The notes under the pieces were generated by a model. It saw only the letters and a list, made by a program, of their open reading frames with translations, searched no databases and was not told the origin of the DNA. The position numbers and the translations under genes were made by a program. This document shows, piece after piece, positions 24,376-63,733 of a stretch of DNA of 64,000 bases (position 1 is its first letter; each line of letters starts with the position of its first letter). The stretch spans positions 15,245,001 through 15,309,000 of the forward strand of contig NC_059476.1 of the NCBI RefSeq assembly GCF_018139145.2, given 5' to 3'. Origin of the DNA: Gymnogyps californianus (taxonomy: Eukaryota > Chordata > Aves > Accipitriformes > Cathartidae).

Positions 24376-24393
24376 CCCGGAGCCGCGCAGAGG

Positions 24394-51667
<27,274 letters not shown>

Positions 51668-51882
51668 AGCGTTCTGAGCTGCATGGAAATGGAGGAGCGG
51701 TGGGAACAGAATTCTAGCCTGAAAACACTAATTTGCTGCTTTCTGACCAAATGTTTTTCCATCTGTGCACAGCTACAGCTGTTAAAAGAAAAAAAAAAGA
51801 GAGAAAAAAAGGGAACAACATCAGTTAAAACCTACTGCTGGATTTGGAACTTGACCTGCTCTTTAGTATCGTTTTTTATCCC

Positions 51883-51888
51883 AATAAA
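51883..51888 (+). terminator. ARL3: ARL3 candidate polyadenylation signal AATAAA
   Basis: The first canonical hexamer beyond the one that overlaps the stop codon, 216 bases into the 3' UTR, in a T/A-rich setting. Confidence 0.5.
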
Positions 51889-52129
51889 GGAATTATATAT
51901 TTCCTCCCTATGCATAAATAGTATTAAATGTCTGATTAGCAAGCAAGTTTGTAAGCAGAAGCAAGACTGTGATTCAGTGTGGAGCAGAGGGAGCGGTGAG
52001 TTACTGTAGTTGCTTAGATGCATAGGACCAGGTTTGTGGTTGCTGAGGACATGCTCAGGTGTCAGTCACAGCTTCCCCTCAGTGACAGATAAAATGCGGT
52101 TGTGTTACCAATTGTGGGTAGTTTCTTAA

Positions 52130-52135
52130 AATAAA
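52130..52135 (+). terminator. ARL3: ARL3 alternative polyadenylation signal AATAAA
   Basis: A second canonical hexamer about 460 bases after the stop codon. Use of either signal would need transcript data. Confidence 0.35.
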
Positions 52136-53525
52136 GCTGCTAAGGAGTCATTTGTGTAATGAGAGTAGAAGACTTCCACATATTCCTATAGCCATAAAAG
52201 AGGAGTTTGATCATAACGAGGCACTGTTGCATTGCGACACCGCTGTAGAAGGGAGAGGAGGGTTATATGTGTATAATTGAAGCTCTTTACAGTTGGAATA
52301 ATGCAGGATGAGCATGCCTAGGGCTTTTCTCACAGCCGAAGGAGAATTTAGCCCAGCATTTCACCTTGAGCCAGCAAAAATGTTCTTCCTACGTTCAGTA
52401 AGTTCCATATGTGAGATTAGTCTTGATGTTGAACAATCCCTGTTGATTTTCCCTTGACGTTAAGGCAACTCTGCAGCAAAATGCAATTAAGTCCATGATT
52501 ACTTTCTAGAATGAGATACCAGGTCCCAGGTTTCCTTTTTGAAATGTGCAAAATATATTCTCCTACCCCCCTTCCTCGGCAGGCCTTGCCTAGCCCTTCG
52601 AGGGACTCGGGGGACTGCCCCGCAGCGGGCTGGCTGCCCAGGGCCTGAGGTCCCCCCAGCCCAGTGCCAGCTGCAGAGTGCCCTGGTGGAGGGTGAGGAG
52701 CCTGATGAACGGCAGATGGGAAGTGCTCTTTAAAACGAGGATTCATTCTTTCCCAAACTGGCTTTCCTCTAAAAGGGTGCAGTTGCTGAAATAGGAAAGC
52801 GAATGTGTTTTCCGCCTCCTCATCCTCGATTCAAATCTAGCCCCAGCTGACAGTGAGCAGGAGTCATTAGCACGCCAAAGCAGCCATGTCCTGCATGAAG
52901 CGAGCTTGGTGACTCCTGGGCCAGTTTCTAATGCACAGATGGTAAAATAATCCCACTGCCCTGCTTGCCAGCTTTGTTTGCTGCCTGCCTGCGAAAGGCC
53001 AGAGAATGACTAGGGACTGCATTACCCCTTCCACCTCTTGGAGACGGACCGGCGGGCAGTATGCGGAAAGCTGCATGTACTAAAGCATGTGGCTTTACCA
53101 CGCGTCAGCGAGTTGACTCATGGACCCAGGCAGACGGCTGACACCCCTGGAGCTCCCAGCTCTTTGCTCCTCCCTTCCCCCGGACGTCTCCACATCACCG
53201 CAGAAACATCTGCACTGTACGTGAAGCAACCCCCGGCCGCCTATGTGTTACAGCCTGGCAGATTAAAATCATCTGGGGCTGATTCCGGGTCCCCCCATAC
53301 ATCAGGATGTACAGTAGCGGTTCAGGGGTTGATCTGCGTGTAGTTCAGCTGTCTTTGCTGTGGCTGGGGGCAGAGGGACAGCTGGGACAGCAACTGCTTT
53401 AGCAATCCAACTTTAATCTGCCTGCGTCCGTGAGTCAGCACCCTCTGAGTGCATCTGTCTCCAGCACCAAGGCAGGACATGCATGCCGGAGTAGCACAGC
53501 CTTGCTTTAAAAACCAGACAACTGC

Positions 53526-53544
53526 GGGGGGGGGGGGGGGGGGG
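53526..53544 (+). repeat. G19 homopolymer
   Basis: Nineteen consecutive G followed by AGAGGAGAG. Length is likely polymorphic or poorly determined. Confidence 0.9.
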
Positions 53545-54847
53545 AGAGGAGAGCAGGCTGAAGTGAGCTGTTAAGCAATCACCAATGACACAAAGTGACA
53601 CAGCTCCAGCTTTGCATGGATTGAGTAAGGAGTCATAAGATGAGGAGAGATGCTCATTTAAACATAGCTCGTTCAGTGACTCCCCAGCTGCAATGGCTTA
53701 TTGGGAACCCTAGGAATCTGAGCACCGGGGTCAGCCCAAGGAGGAGAAATGCATCCCAGCATCACCTTTTCCTTGCAATTAATGCATTTGCCTGATGCAA
53801 GCACTGCAAAGAATTGCAGCCCTTTCTTGTAGGCATGCTTTGTGCTGGCTGAGTGGCAGAGCTTTGTGACAAATACTCCCAAGCTTTGGATTTGCCCACA
53901 CTGCATGCCAGATGCAGAGTGAAATGCTTGGGTACTCCTCCTCTGGCCCAGGCGGGACACAGCCAAGTGCCCCTGGGGGCTTGGGCATTGATCCTTCTCA
54001 CTTGCAAGGGAGTTGAGTTGGTGCTTCCCTGCTCTCTACTTTTTTACCAGTGGCAAACTTACCCTGTGACACCCTACCTGTACCACAGTTAGCTCTCTGG
54101 ATCCAAAAAGCATCCGGGAGGGTAATTGGGTTTTTTAGGCTCACATTGGTTAAACTTGGAAATGTGTGTAAAATAAACATATAATAATTTTCCTATCATC
54201 GCTTCAATTTGGAAGGAAAAATTGCCTTACTGAACTCAGGATCCAGAAGTGTTTGCTGGCTCATGTGTTATGTTTGCGTGTAGCTACACGTATTGGTTGC
54301 ATGCATCTGTACCAGCCAGAGCTTCACCTGTAATCCAGTAGATTAACTTGGTTTACCTGCGCCAGATAGTAAGAGAGGAAGACCGTGATTGATAGAGCGA
54401 GCTGTGCTGGGAGGATGGAGGTGGAGGGTTAAAATGACCATGACTTAAGTAAATCACCCTGCAGTGATGGCTGTAAATGTTCTTTGTATTGTAAACATCT
54501 CTCTGTGCATCGACCTGGTGAAAATGTAAAAGGGTTTGAGGTTCTGTTCACTTGCCGCTCCTTATCTGAATGCATTTACATCCGCTGTACCCTCTGCAGG
54601 GCTCTCCTCCCTCGGCAGCACCTGGCTAAATACCACCTGCAAAACTGGCTGGGGCCAGCCAAAAACGCCTGCCGCCGTTCAGCGAAACCTCTACCCCTCT
54701 CCCAGCCCTTCAGCTCCTGTTTGGTTTATGGTAATTGCATACGCAAGGCTTTGTCCTTCCAACTCTGTCTGCTTTGCCCTCCTCTAAGTGAGATTCGGGG
54801 GAAGCAAACCGTCTCATTGGTATGGGTGGAGCTCTGCCACACGTCCC

Positions 54848-55130
54848 ATCAATTCATAGATTTTTAAAGCCAGAAGGGACTGTTATGTTCCTCTCTCCTG
54901 ACCTCCCGCATAACACAGCCCATTAAACGCCACCCCGCCGGCGCGGTGACTTGCGGCTGAATTAGAGCACCTCTGGTAGGAAGACACCCGGCCTTGATTT
55001 AAAGGCTTGGAGTGACAGACAGATCCACCCCGGGCCTCGAGAAGTTTGTCGCAGGGGTTAATTCCCCTCCCGCGGGGAGTTTGTCTTGCTTCACTTTCAC
55101 ATCATTAAATCTGGTTTTACCTTTGAGATA
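54848..55130 (-). mobile_element. Ancient CR1 LINE 3' end, reverse orientation
   Basis: It begins AATTCATAGATTTTTAAAGC, then CAGAAGGGACTGTTATG, TGACCTCCCGCATAACACAG, a GGCCTTGATTTAAAGG block and GGGGTTAATTCCCCTC. This is the reverse complement of an old CR1 3' region familiar from turtle genomes (GCCAGAAGGGACCATTATGA, then TCTTGATTTAAAGA). It is highly diverged. Confidence 0.75.
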
Positions 55131-58100
55131 GATAGATGAAAGACGCCTCTCCTGCCCCTTTCTTGTCTCTGGAGGGGAGAGATGATGGAGAAGCGAAATT
55201 CTCCAAGGGCACATCAGGGAACGTGGGTCCGAGCCCCTGCTCTGACCACGAGCACTGGGCGTGGGGACTTGTGTCCTCCTCTGGCTGCAGCTCTGATGGA
55301 GAATGTTTCTCCTTGCCCTCGGAGAATGCTTGCCAAAGCCTCATGCAACCTTCTCCTGTTTTTCCCCCTACCAACACTGCTTCTTGCACGTTAATGACTT
55401 TTTTCTCTGTCGAAAATATAACTGATCGCCAGACTTTTTTTATTAAGCGTACTGGGATGAGACCAGCCCACGCAAACTTGCCCCCTGCCCCACAGGGCTC
55501 GCTCTTCTGCACAAGCAAAAGGTGGCGGCTTTTGCATTCCCTGGGCCGGCCAGGTCCACACAAGCTCTTTCTTTTATGTTCCCTTTTTGAATTTCACCAA
55601 AAAGGGGTATTTGCAATATCTGGTCATGTTGTTACTCAGTGTATAATTTAGATGTCTTTGTCAAAAAAAAGAAATAAATTAAAATTTAGTAGAAAGACAA
55701 TTCGTGTTTGGGGGTGATCCTTTTTCTTCGACAGGCTCATTTTCCCAGCAGTCAGTTGAGGACTGCATCTTCCCAAGGAGCCGCCAGGCAGTCTGCGAAG
55801 CTGCTCTTCCACCGCTCCCCGCTGTCTCCCCATCAGAGACAGTCGCCAGTACTATAAGTGGTCAAAACTGTTGGAAGAAGCCTTTTCCCTTTGGATTTTC
55901 GCTTGGCCAAAACTGTCAGAAAAGCCAGCCAGCGAGAAAGGCAAACTTCGGGAGGATCTTCTTGTTTCAAAAATCATTTTGTAGGTTAAAAAGAAGCGTG
56001 TCATGAAACACGTTCCCCACCGACCTGGCAGGAAAAGGAAAGGGGAAAAAGAAAAGCAGCAAACGATTTGGGTTTGGTTCAGTGAGGCGGGGTTTGGAGG
56101 GGGTTTCGAGAGAGGGAAGCAAATTCTGGGGTTTTTTCTTTCCAACTAATTTGACTCATTACTGTTCCTGCAACACCAGGACGGGCCAAAAAGCGAGGAA
56201 CTGTTAGAGCTCTTTAAAGGATCAGCTCCCTCCCTGCACAGCCAGGATGCCTGGAAGGCTGTCAGAGCCACTGGAAAAAAACATTATAGATGGTCACACT
56301 TAATTTCTTTTCTCTTTTTTTTTTAAGGCACGCTTTATACTGAGTCCTGGTATTTTTTCAGCAAAGTAGGAAATACTTTTTCATCTTCTTTGCCTAATGG
56401 ATTGGATGTGAAAAATATTTCTCTGGCAAGTGAACACCCTGAGAGTTGTTTGACTTGTCACGACGTTATGTATCGGCCCCTGCGGCCCCCTGCCCCTGAA
56501 GCCGCCGCGCTTCCCCTCTCCTGTTGCTGTTTACGGTGGGACATGCCATAATTTATGGCGAGGCTGCGTGTGACCTTGCATGCGTCTGCTCGAGCAAACC
56601 GCAGCTCCCTTCCCCGCACAAGCCCCGCTTTACATTCACATGATGAATTTAGTGCTCCCCAAAGGACAAGGAACCGAGTGGATTGGCTGCGGGGAGGGGA
56701 AAAAAAGAAAATAGTAATAATCCACAGCCTGAAGGAGAAATAAACACTGAGATTTTGTTCCTCTTTGACCAGCATTTCCCTGTTGTTTACGGCCTCGCAC
56801 CCCCTGGACGACTGCCTTTATCAGAGCAGAGAAATCACCTGCGGCCGTGGAGCTGGAGATTTCAGCCTTCGCCTTTTCGCCGCGTGGGCATCCCCCAGCC
56901 CTGCCGTGCTCTGCCGGGGCACACGGCGGTGAGGGGCAGCCGGACCGATGGCCACGGCAGTGCTCCGGCCATGTTGCCCACCCACCTGGGCACCCACCCA
57001 GGTGCTGCACTGAAGCTTTTTTAATTTTCTTTTATTTTGTTTTGTTTACGTGGAAACAAGCTTGCACCGCAGCCTTGTGATTGGCTCCTGGCTAAATTGC
57101 AGCTTCGGGCTCAGTTGGCTGAATTTGGGCTTGTTGGATTTTTTATTGCAATCTGTTCACTTATTTCCCTTCCCAGCGCTGATTGGAAGCGAAACTCCTG
57201 TAAAGCTGCAGTCGGGCTGCGCCCGTGCTGGGGGACGCCGTCAGAGGCTTGCTGGGAACAGCACGGGGTGTGTGGGGGGGTGTGCCCCCTCCACATTTCC
57301 TATTTAGCTGGCTGACCGAGATGAATATCTGTATCCTTTTTAATGGGAAAAGGAAAAAAAAATAAATAAAATCCCAGTCAGAAGAGGAAGGGTTGGAAGG
57401 AGCCCCTCTGCTTGCAACGTGCCGTGACCGCGCGGCTCTGAGCCGCAGCCCTACGGGCGGCACGGCCAGGCAGCCAAACGCGGCCCCGAATAAGTAATCC
57501 TGCACGGAAGGGAAGCTGTCAGGTAGGTTAGGGCCCAAGCCTGAGCTGCATTAGGAGCTGGCAGGAACGCCCTGCAAATAAATCATCTGGATGAGAGGTA
57601 TTTTTAAATAGAAGTTGTCCTTGCTGCTTGGCTTTGCAACCTTTATTTTGTGCTACTGATGGGAGCTGAAGCCTGCAGGCTTTAATGCTTTTCTGGCTGG
57701 CGGAGGAAAGCTGGCAGGGGCTCGGGGTGCCGAGGGGGACACTGCTGGGAAGAGTGGGTCCCCCCACGCTGAGAGCATCGCCCATGGGCTGGGGACACCG
57801 TGCGGTCCCCAGCCTGCGACAGCTGGGTCCCAACCGACCAGGCAAAGCCCGGCGTCTCGGGGTGGCCGGGCCAGCTGTCCTGCCCCGGCTCCATCACCCT
57901 CCCTGATGTCAGACAGGAGGATTTATATGTATTTTGAGTTCATTTTTATAGCCGGCACCTGTGAGGCCAGCGCCAGGCAGGGATAACCGAGGGGGCCACA
58001 CCGCGGGGGGCCGGGCCGGTGGCATGGGCATGGAGAGCTGGTCTGGGGGAATGAGGAAACTGAGGCACGGCAACCTCTCTGCACCCGGGGGTGGCACTTT

Positions 58101-58261
58101 GGTCTGGGCCTGGGCAGGGGGCTGAGGCCGGGACTTGTGGCCGCTTTTGGGGCCAGGGCAGGAGCCGCAGCTCTCGCAGCCCTGTGGGGGCCGGGGCGGG
58201 GACGCTGAATCGGGCGCATTCAGCGTGGCACAGCTGGTGCGGGCTGCGGAGCGGGGGGGCC

Positions 58262-58600
58262 GCAGTTGCTCCTGACACTTTTGCCTCTGAATGTGATGAT
58301 AAACTCCCTTTCCCGATTAGCGCTGATCCCTCTGCCTCCAAAACAGTTGGCCCTAATGAACATACGGCCCAACAGCTGTAAGCGGTTATACATATGCATG
58401 GATATATATATTTATCCCCCCCAGCCCATCCATATATACTGGAGATCACAGCTGTTGCTATTCTTCCTTGCAATGCAGATCAGACGCTCTCTCTCTTTGG
58501 AGTCTTACTTGACCTATTTTGCAGGCGCAAGATTTTTTGTGATGATGATTTCCCCAGTTGGTGCTTTTGATTCTGCCTGAAACATCTTGATTGAAGGCAA
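58262..58600. promoter_or_regulatory. Possible conserved non-coding element
   Basis: An AT-richer, low-CpG island inside very GC-rich DNA, with motif-like content such as CAGCTG (58,374-58,379) and long non-repetitive stretches. Its only support is composition and its position near TRIM8. No function is claimed. Confidence 0.25.
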
Positions 58601-59689
58601 ACAATGGCAGCTCCGGCAGCCGGCAGCGCCCCGCACCCACGCGCCGCCCCGGCCCCGCCAGCCGCCACGCGCCGGGGGGCCGAGGGACGGGGTCCGGCCG
58701 ACACTTCCCGGGGCAGCAGCGGCTGCCGGCTGGTCCATCCCGACCTGTCTCCTCTGCCGCCCCTTCCCCGCGCCCACGGGCCACAGCTCTGCTGTCTGGC
58801 CCATCAGCTCGGCCATCCAACCTGGACTCCGAGGCCTGCGCTGACCTCCCCATCCCCAGCGACCTCTGGCCGGGCTCAGCCCCAAGCCCCTTCCCTCCAT
58901 CTGGAAACTGCTCCGCCACCCCAAAACCTTGCAAACCAGGTGGTGATGCCCCTTGGGGTCCCAGGGGTGCCTCAGCTCTAAGGCCAGGTGGGGAGATGGT
59001 GCCCGGGGTGCCAGAGCTGGCAAGGATGGCAAAACCCCGACGGCTGCTGCATCCCTGGGTGCAGTGATGCTCTGAGTACCCCATGGGGGATGGAGACCTT
59101 CGAAACCCCTTCCCTGGGAGCCCCCAGCCTCTGCTCGCTGCTCAACAAAGGTTTCAGGGCTGGCAGGGAACCTCTGCCAGCCCCGTAGACCCCCGGCCAC
59201 ACAGGGTGCCCCGAAGAAGGGCCCCAAAGTCGCCGCATCCCAGCGCGGCAAAGCGGCTGTCCAGGCGTGCACAAAGCCATTTCTTGTTTGGCTTTTTCGT
59301 TTGAAGCTTGTCCTTCATCTGGGTTTCTACAGCAACCGGGAAGTTCCCGTCCTGGCCCAGCTGGAGGGAGCGAGGCAGCCGGGGGAGCGGAGCAGGAGGG
59401 GAGGATGGAGGGCAGGAGGGGAAGAAACCAAAAATAGGTTTTTAAAGAAGTAAGGCTTCACTTTCTGCCTCCATCCTGGGCCCGGGGCTGCTGCAGCCGG
59501 GGCAGGGCTCCAACCCTGTCCCTGTCCCTCCATCCCCAGAGGCGCTGCAGCCGGCTGGGGCCAAATCAGGGTGTAAAACACCAGCCATTAGGGTCCCTCC
59601 ATGTATGGGGCACCGTGAGGTGTCCCACCCTGCTCGGCCCCAGCACAGCTGCATCCCCTGAGCTCCTCCACAGGCCCTGGGTTAAAAAG

Positions 59690-59960
59690 AGTGAATTTTA
59701 CCTTAGAAACACACTTCTCTTAAACAAAAACCAAAACCCAACAAGCCGCCAGTGATTCATCTTAGGCAGCGAGTCTCTTCATTTATTCATTACGCGATAA
59801 TACCCAAATCTGCCTAATTAATATTCCTGCATATTTTCCAAGGGCTGATGAGGTATCTTAAACATCTCGCCGAGATGGGCTTTCATATTTATAAGGTTGA
59901 TGTGCAAACTTAAATTGACGCCGTCTAAATATACCCCTCATGTTTAAGCATGGGGCTTCA
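59690..59960. promoter_or_regulatory. Possible conserved non-coding element
   Basis: An abrupt AT-rich island with non-repetitive text including GCCTAATTAATATTCC (homeodomain-type TAATTA core) and ATTTATAAGGTTGATGTGCA, between GC-rich flanks. Such islands in vertebrate intergenic DNA are often enhancers. This is inference. Confidence 0.3.
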
Positions 59961-60267
59961 CTCCCGGGGTGCCAAGGGGGTTCCCCGGGCACACACCCTG
60001 GCTCGAAGCGGGACTCGGGGGCTCGGGAGGTGGGAGAGCCGCCTGAAAAGGCTCCCGCGAGCTGGGGCGTGATGTCGTGTTGTCCAGCTTTCCGCAAAGA
60101 CGTGAGATTTCTGTTTCCTTGGGTAATGGGAGCAGAGCGCAGCAAGCACTGACCCACTGGTGGCTATGGGGTCAGCAGTGCTTTGGGGCGAGGGATCGGT
60201 GCGAGCTCTCACACAGCTGGACGTGGTGACAGGTACCGGAGCAGGGCCTGCAGCTCCTGCCAAAACT

Positions 60268-60366
60268 CTTTTCCAAGATTAAAAATAGGACTTGGTTGCA
60301 AACTGAAAGCCTGGTTTGCATTTGCCCTCATTATGTTGATTGCTTAGTTACATGTATGCAAATGGA
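60268..60366. promoter_or_regulatory. Possible enhancer with paired octamer-type motifs
   Basis: A short AT-rich island with TTTGCAT (60,315-60,321) and a perfect ATGCAAAT octamer (60,356-60,363) in opposite orientations, the POU-factor motif. Its flanks are GC-rich. Speculative. Confidence 0.3.
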
Positions 60367-62789
60367 GGAAGAGGCAGCGGCTCCTCCACCTGGGGACCCC
60401 TTGGCACGGCGGAGCCTGAACCCCACCGGGTAAATCCCTGCTGACGGATGGGCCACAGTGCTGCCACCCCCTCCCCAGGATCAACCTGGAAATGAAGCAT
60501 CAGCCCCTCTCGAGGCACCGATCCGGGGGATGAGCCGCAGCCCTGCGACCTGAGCGCGGTGGCCAGAGGCGCAGTGGTTATCGGCGCCACCGCCTCTCCC
60601 CTCGCCCTTCTCTGCCAGATGTGTGTGTCTGGCTCCAGCTGTTCCCCATCAGCCTCCCCCGAGCAGCACCACCGGCCCCGGGATCCTTTTTCCACCAGGC
60701 CCCACGTCCTTCATCAGACACCAATTTGGTCTGGCCCAGCTGCTCATTTTTCTTTCCGCCGTGTGACATGTTTTCACCCGGCTCCTAATCCGTCTCTTTC
60801 CATTCACAACTCGAGCTGTTTATGGATGTGCCTCTGCTCCCCCTGCTTTTCCCACCCCCAGGACAGAGCTATCCATCAATAAAACCCCGCTGAGCGCCTG
60901 AGCATCGGCGCTTCCCCTCCCCGCAGCCCAGGACACCGTTAACCCAACGGGGCCAAGGGCACGCATTCCTCCTGCCGCTCGGTGGGGTGACCCGGAGGGG
61001 CTATCGCCTTCCTCCCCGCCACCAGCAATGTGCGGGGTTTGATGGCGCAGTGCCGCAGGCAGCCGGGAGGCTGGGGTCCTCTTCCTGGCTGGGGCGGCCG
61101 GAGGGGCCGCAGCAACGGGGCTCTGCAAGGGGCACCCACTCTTTTGGGGCTGCTCCCCCCAGCGAAGATGCAGGGTGAGGGTGGCCCACGGCAGGGACAT
61201 GTCCCAAGCCCTCTGGGGTCACCCTGCGGAGTGAGGGCTGCGCCTGCGTCCCCCCATCTATAGGCAACAGGTGCTTTAATGCCTGCTCCGGGGCTGGCAG
61301 CTGCCTGCTCTCGTGCAAGGAGGCAGCTGTGCCAAGGAGGAAGAGGATGATGTTGATGAGGACAGCTGGGAGGGCAAACCTGGGGGCACCAAGCATAGGG
61401 GCCACAGCTGGGGAGCACCCTGGGCTGGGGGGTGGCCCTGGCTGTGCATCGGGGACCCCTCCTGGGCCCCCCTCCACGGGGAGGGATGTCACTCGTCTCG
61501 CCCTTGCCTGTGTCCCTGACACCACCAGGGCTCTTCCCCCGCCACCGGCAGCCAGCCACGTGGACACGGGTGGAGGCGTCGTGGGGTCCCTGCGGCGGAG
61601 GCTGGGAGCATGCTGCTCCCTCCTGCTGCCCCGGGGTGCTTTGCTTGTGACCAAGAAGCGAACCCCCAAATATCTCAACAGATTGGGTGTTCCCTGAAGC
61701 GTCTGAGCAGGACAGGGCTGGGAAGAGCCCGGCCGGGCACCGGGGCCGAGCTGCCGGCCTCTGCCCTCTGCGCACAGAGCGGCTCCGACCCAGAGGGTGG
61801 CCGGGAGCACACAGGGGCAGGGAGTGCCGGCTCCCCCCACACGGCACTGCCTGGGAAGGGGGCCCCATTGGCCAGGGATTTGCTGCCGCCTCCCTCGGGG
61901 TGGAATGGGGGGAGCTGGGTGCGAGGGTCCCCCTCCCTTGGACCCGCTGCTCCCCTGGTTTCAGCTCCTGAGACTCTCTCCCCTTCCCGTTTCCCACCAA
62001 AGCAGCACAGGGGGAATCCAAACCAGAATGAAACCAGGGACGTTTTGCAACGAGGAAAAAAATAAAGGAAGCCAAGCCTGAAGAGAGCGATGGAAAAACC
62101 CTAATGCCTCTAAGATGCTGCTCTGCTTTGTAAAGTCAGCCCTGTTTTCCCCAGATGAAGAGCTCGCCCCTGCGCAGCCACAGCCAGGCAAGCCCACGGC
62201 CCTGCCACACACCCTGGCCAAAGGTTTCCTTCTCACCCTTCCTAGCCTCGGCTGAGCGCAGAGGGTCCCCGAACCAGCCCAGGGTGCTGCCAGCACCCAG
62301 AGCCCCACGGGGCAGCAGGGCTTTAGGTGGGACGAAGCCTCGAGGGCTGGGTGCTGGCGCTGCAGCGTGGCCAGCACAGTGGATGCCGGCAGAGGCAGGA
62401 AAACCGACGTCCCCGTCCACGTCCCCGACCCCATCCCCATCCCACAATGGGGATTGTTCTGGAGGCTGTGGGCAGGATGCGGCCCGGCCGGCTCCACGCC
62501 TGACTCACATCCTTGCCGGCTGGGAGGGAGCCGGCGGTGAGCCACGGCTCCAGCATCCCTCCCCGTGGGGCTGGGACACGGGACGGGTGCTGGTGGGGAC
62601 CCCCTCCCCGGCTGGGACCCACCGCCACCCCATCCCTGAGCTGCTCCCTCCGAAACAGCCCCGCCGGAAAAATCCCCGTCATCGGCCAGGCACCCGCGGG
62701 ACCCGGGGAGCGGTTACTTCCGAAAGCAGGTGGGAGCCTCCCACCGGAGCTGGCGTTCCCAGGGGATGAGCTGCAGCAGAGCGAGGCGT

Positions 62790-63733
62790 TTGCACTAAGT
62801 GATCACATTTATTTGAATATTCTTTTTGTGTGTGTGTGTTCTAAAATCGGTTACAGAATAAATACCTGTGCCTTATAGCAGGAAGTCCACTTTTTTTTTT
62901 ATACAAAGTGCTTGTTACAGGAAGTTGCATCAGCGATACGCAGGAGGGGAGTGCATTTCGGCCACGCTTCCCCTCCTGAAAACTAGAACAGATTTTTTTT
63001 TTTATTTATTTATTCGTGTTTTTTTTTTTTTAAAGTTTCTTTTCCCTTTTTTTTTGTGCATTAAATTTCCTGCCATTGTGTATTTACAAATCTCTGAAAG
63101 AAGGAAAAAAAATGCCAATATGCATGAGAAGTGGCCTCATAACACAAAAAAAAAAATCAGCCTTTTAAAAAAAAGAAAAAGGTAACAAACCCAAAATCTA
63201 CAAGTATCGTTTCATACTGAATCAATGATAGATTTTTTTCTTTTTTTCTTTTTAAAAAGGGAAAGAGAGGGGTGGGGAAAGGGGAAAAACTGAACCAAAC
63301 CAGAAAAAATGAACTCGGAGAAATGGAAAGAGAGAAGGTGCCATTGTCCCTTCTGAAGTTTTCCAAAGGCAGAGAGGAGCGAGGAAGAGCGCGACGCACA
63401 GACCCAGACGCCCGACTGAAATCCCCATCAATTTCTTCTCGGTAATTTCTCCCTCGTCTTTTTCCAGCGAGGGGCAGGAAGGACTTTCCAAAATTAAATT
63501 AAAAAAAGGAATTAGAAGGAAAAAACCCATTATTATTTCTTTAAAAGGGTTTTTTAAAAAAAAAAGAGAGAGAAAGATGAGACAACAACCCTCCCCAAAA
63601 TCCTGGAGGGGCACAAGGCGGGGAAAAAATTGGGCTTGATTTAAAAGGGGAGGGGGGAAAAAAAAAGCCAAACCAAACCAGACTTTTCTCTCCGAACGCG
63701 TCATTGAGTGGGACTCTCCGGAGAGTGTGACGG
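62790..63733 (-). other. TRIM8: TRIM8 3' UTR
   Basis: From the TRIM8 stop codon to an AATAAA hexamer (TTTATT on the plus strand at 62,808-62,813) there are about 920 bases. In TRIM8 sense the proximal half is strongly pyrimidine-rich, with many T and C runs (63,230-63,700), and the distal half has A runs and AT-rich text. The length agrees with the roughly 1 kb trailer I recall for mammalian TRIM8. Confidence 0.7.
62808..62813 (-). terminator. TRIM8: TRIM8 polyadenylation signal AATAAA
   Basis: A canonical hexamer in TRIM8 sense, followed by non-A-rich, GC-rich sequence beyond the presumed cleavage site. Other AATAAA-like hexamers occur nearer the stop (the ATTTATTTATT stretch at about 63,003-63,013), so shorter isoforms are possible. 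Confidence 0.55.

Larger units (their letters stand above)
24060..24393. promoter_or_regulatory. Bidirectional SFXN2/ARL3 promoter (CpG island core)
   Basis: The sequence between the divergent 5' ends is CpG-dense and TATA-less. It contains two CACGTG E-boxes (24,065-24,070 and 24,115-24,120), a CCAAT box (24,163-24,167), a palindromic NRF1 site TGCGCATGCGC (24,220-24,230), a GC box GGGGGCGGGGC (24,238-24,248), a TGACGCA CRE-like site (24,354-24,360) and an RFX X-box-like site (24,361-24,375). NRF1, NF-Y and Sp1 sites are typical of divergent housekeeping promoters. The head-to-head arrangement of ARL3 and SFXN2 is the same in mammals. Start sites for either gene are not determinable from sequence. 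Confidence 0.8.
51668..52160 (+). other. ARL3: ARL3 3' UTR (extent uncertain)
   Basis: An A/T-rich trailer follows the stop codon. Candidate polyadenylation signals are AATAAA at 51,883-51,888 and 52,130-52,135. I recall a much longer 3' UTR for the mammalian mRNA, so transcription may extend further. The end given is just past the second signal. Confidence 0.5.
52161..62789. other. Intergenic region between convergent ARL3 and TRIM8
   Basis: No gene is recognisable in this 10.6 kb. It contains an old reverse CR1 (54.85-55.13 kb), a G19 run and strongly alternating composition: GC-rich blocks (for example 58.6-59.2 and 60.9-62.6 kb) that create long chance open frames, and AT-rich islands that may be conserved enhancers. 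A long 3' UTR of ARL3 could occupy the first part. Confidence 0.7.

Noticed and set aside
55136..55651. 171-codon plus-strand open frame next to the old CR1
   Set aside because: It has no recognisable domain, starts at the edge of an old CR1 copy, and an overlapping minus-strand frame is of similar length.
60939..62075. 378-codon minus-strand open frame, with others overlapping on both strands
   Set aside because: GC-rich composition removes stop codons in several frames at once. The product is a low-complexity proline/glycine/arginine mix with no domain and no splice or homology support.
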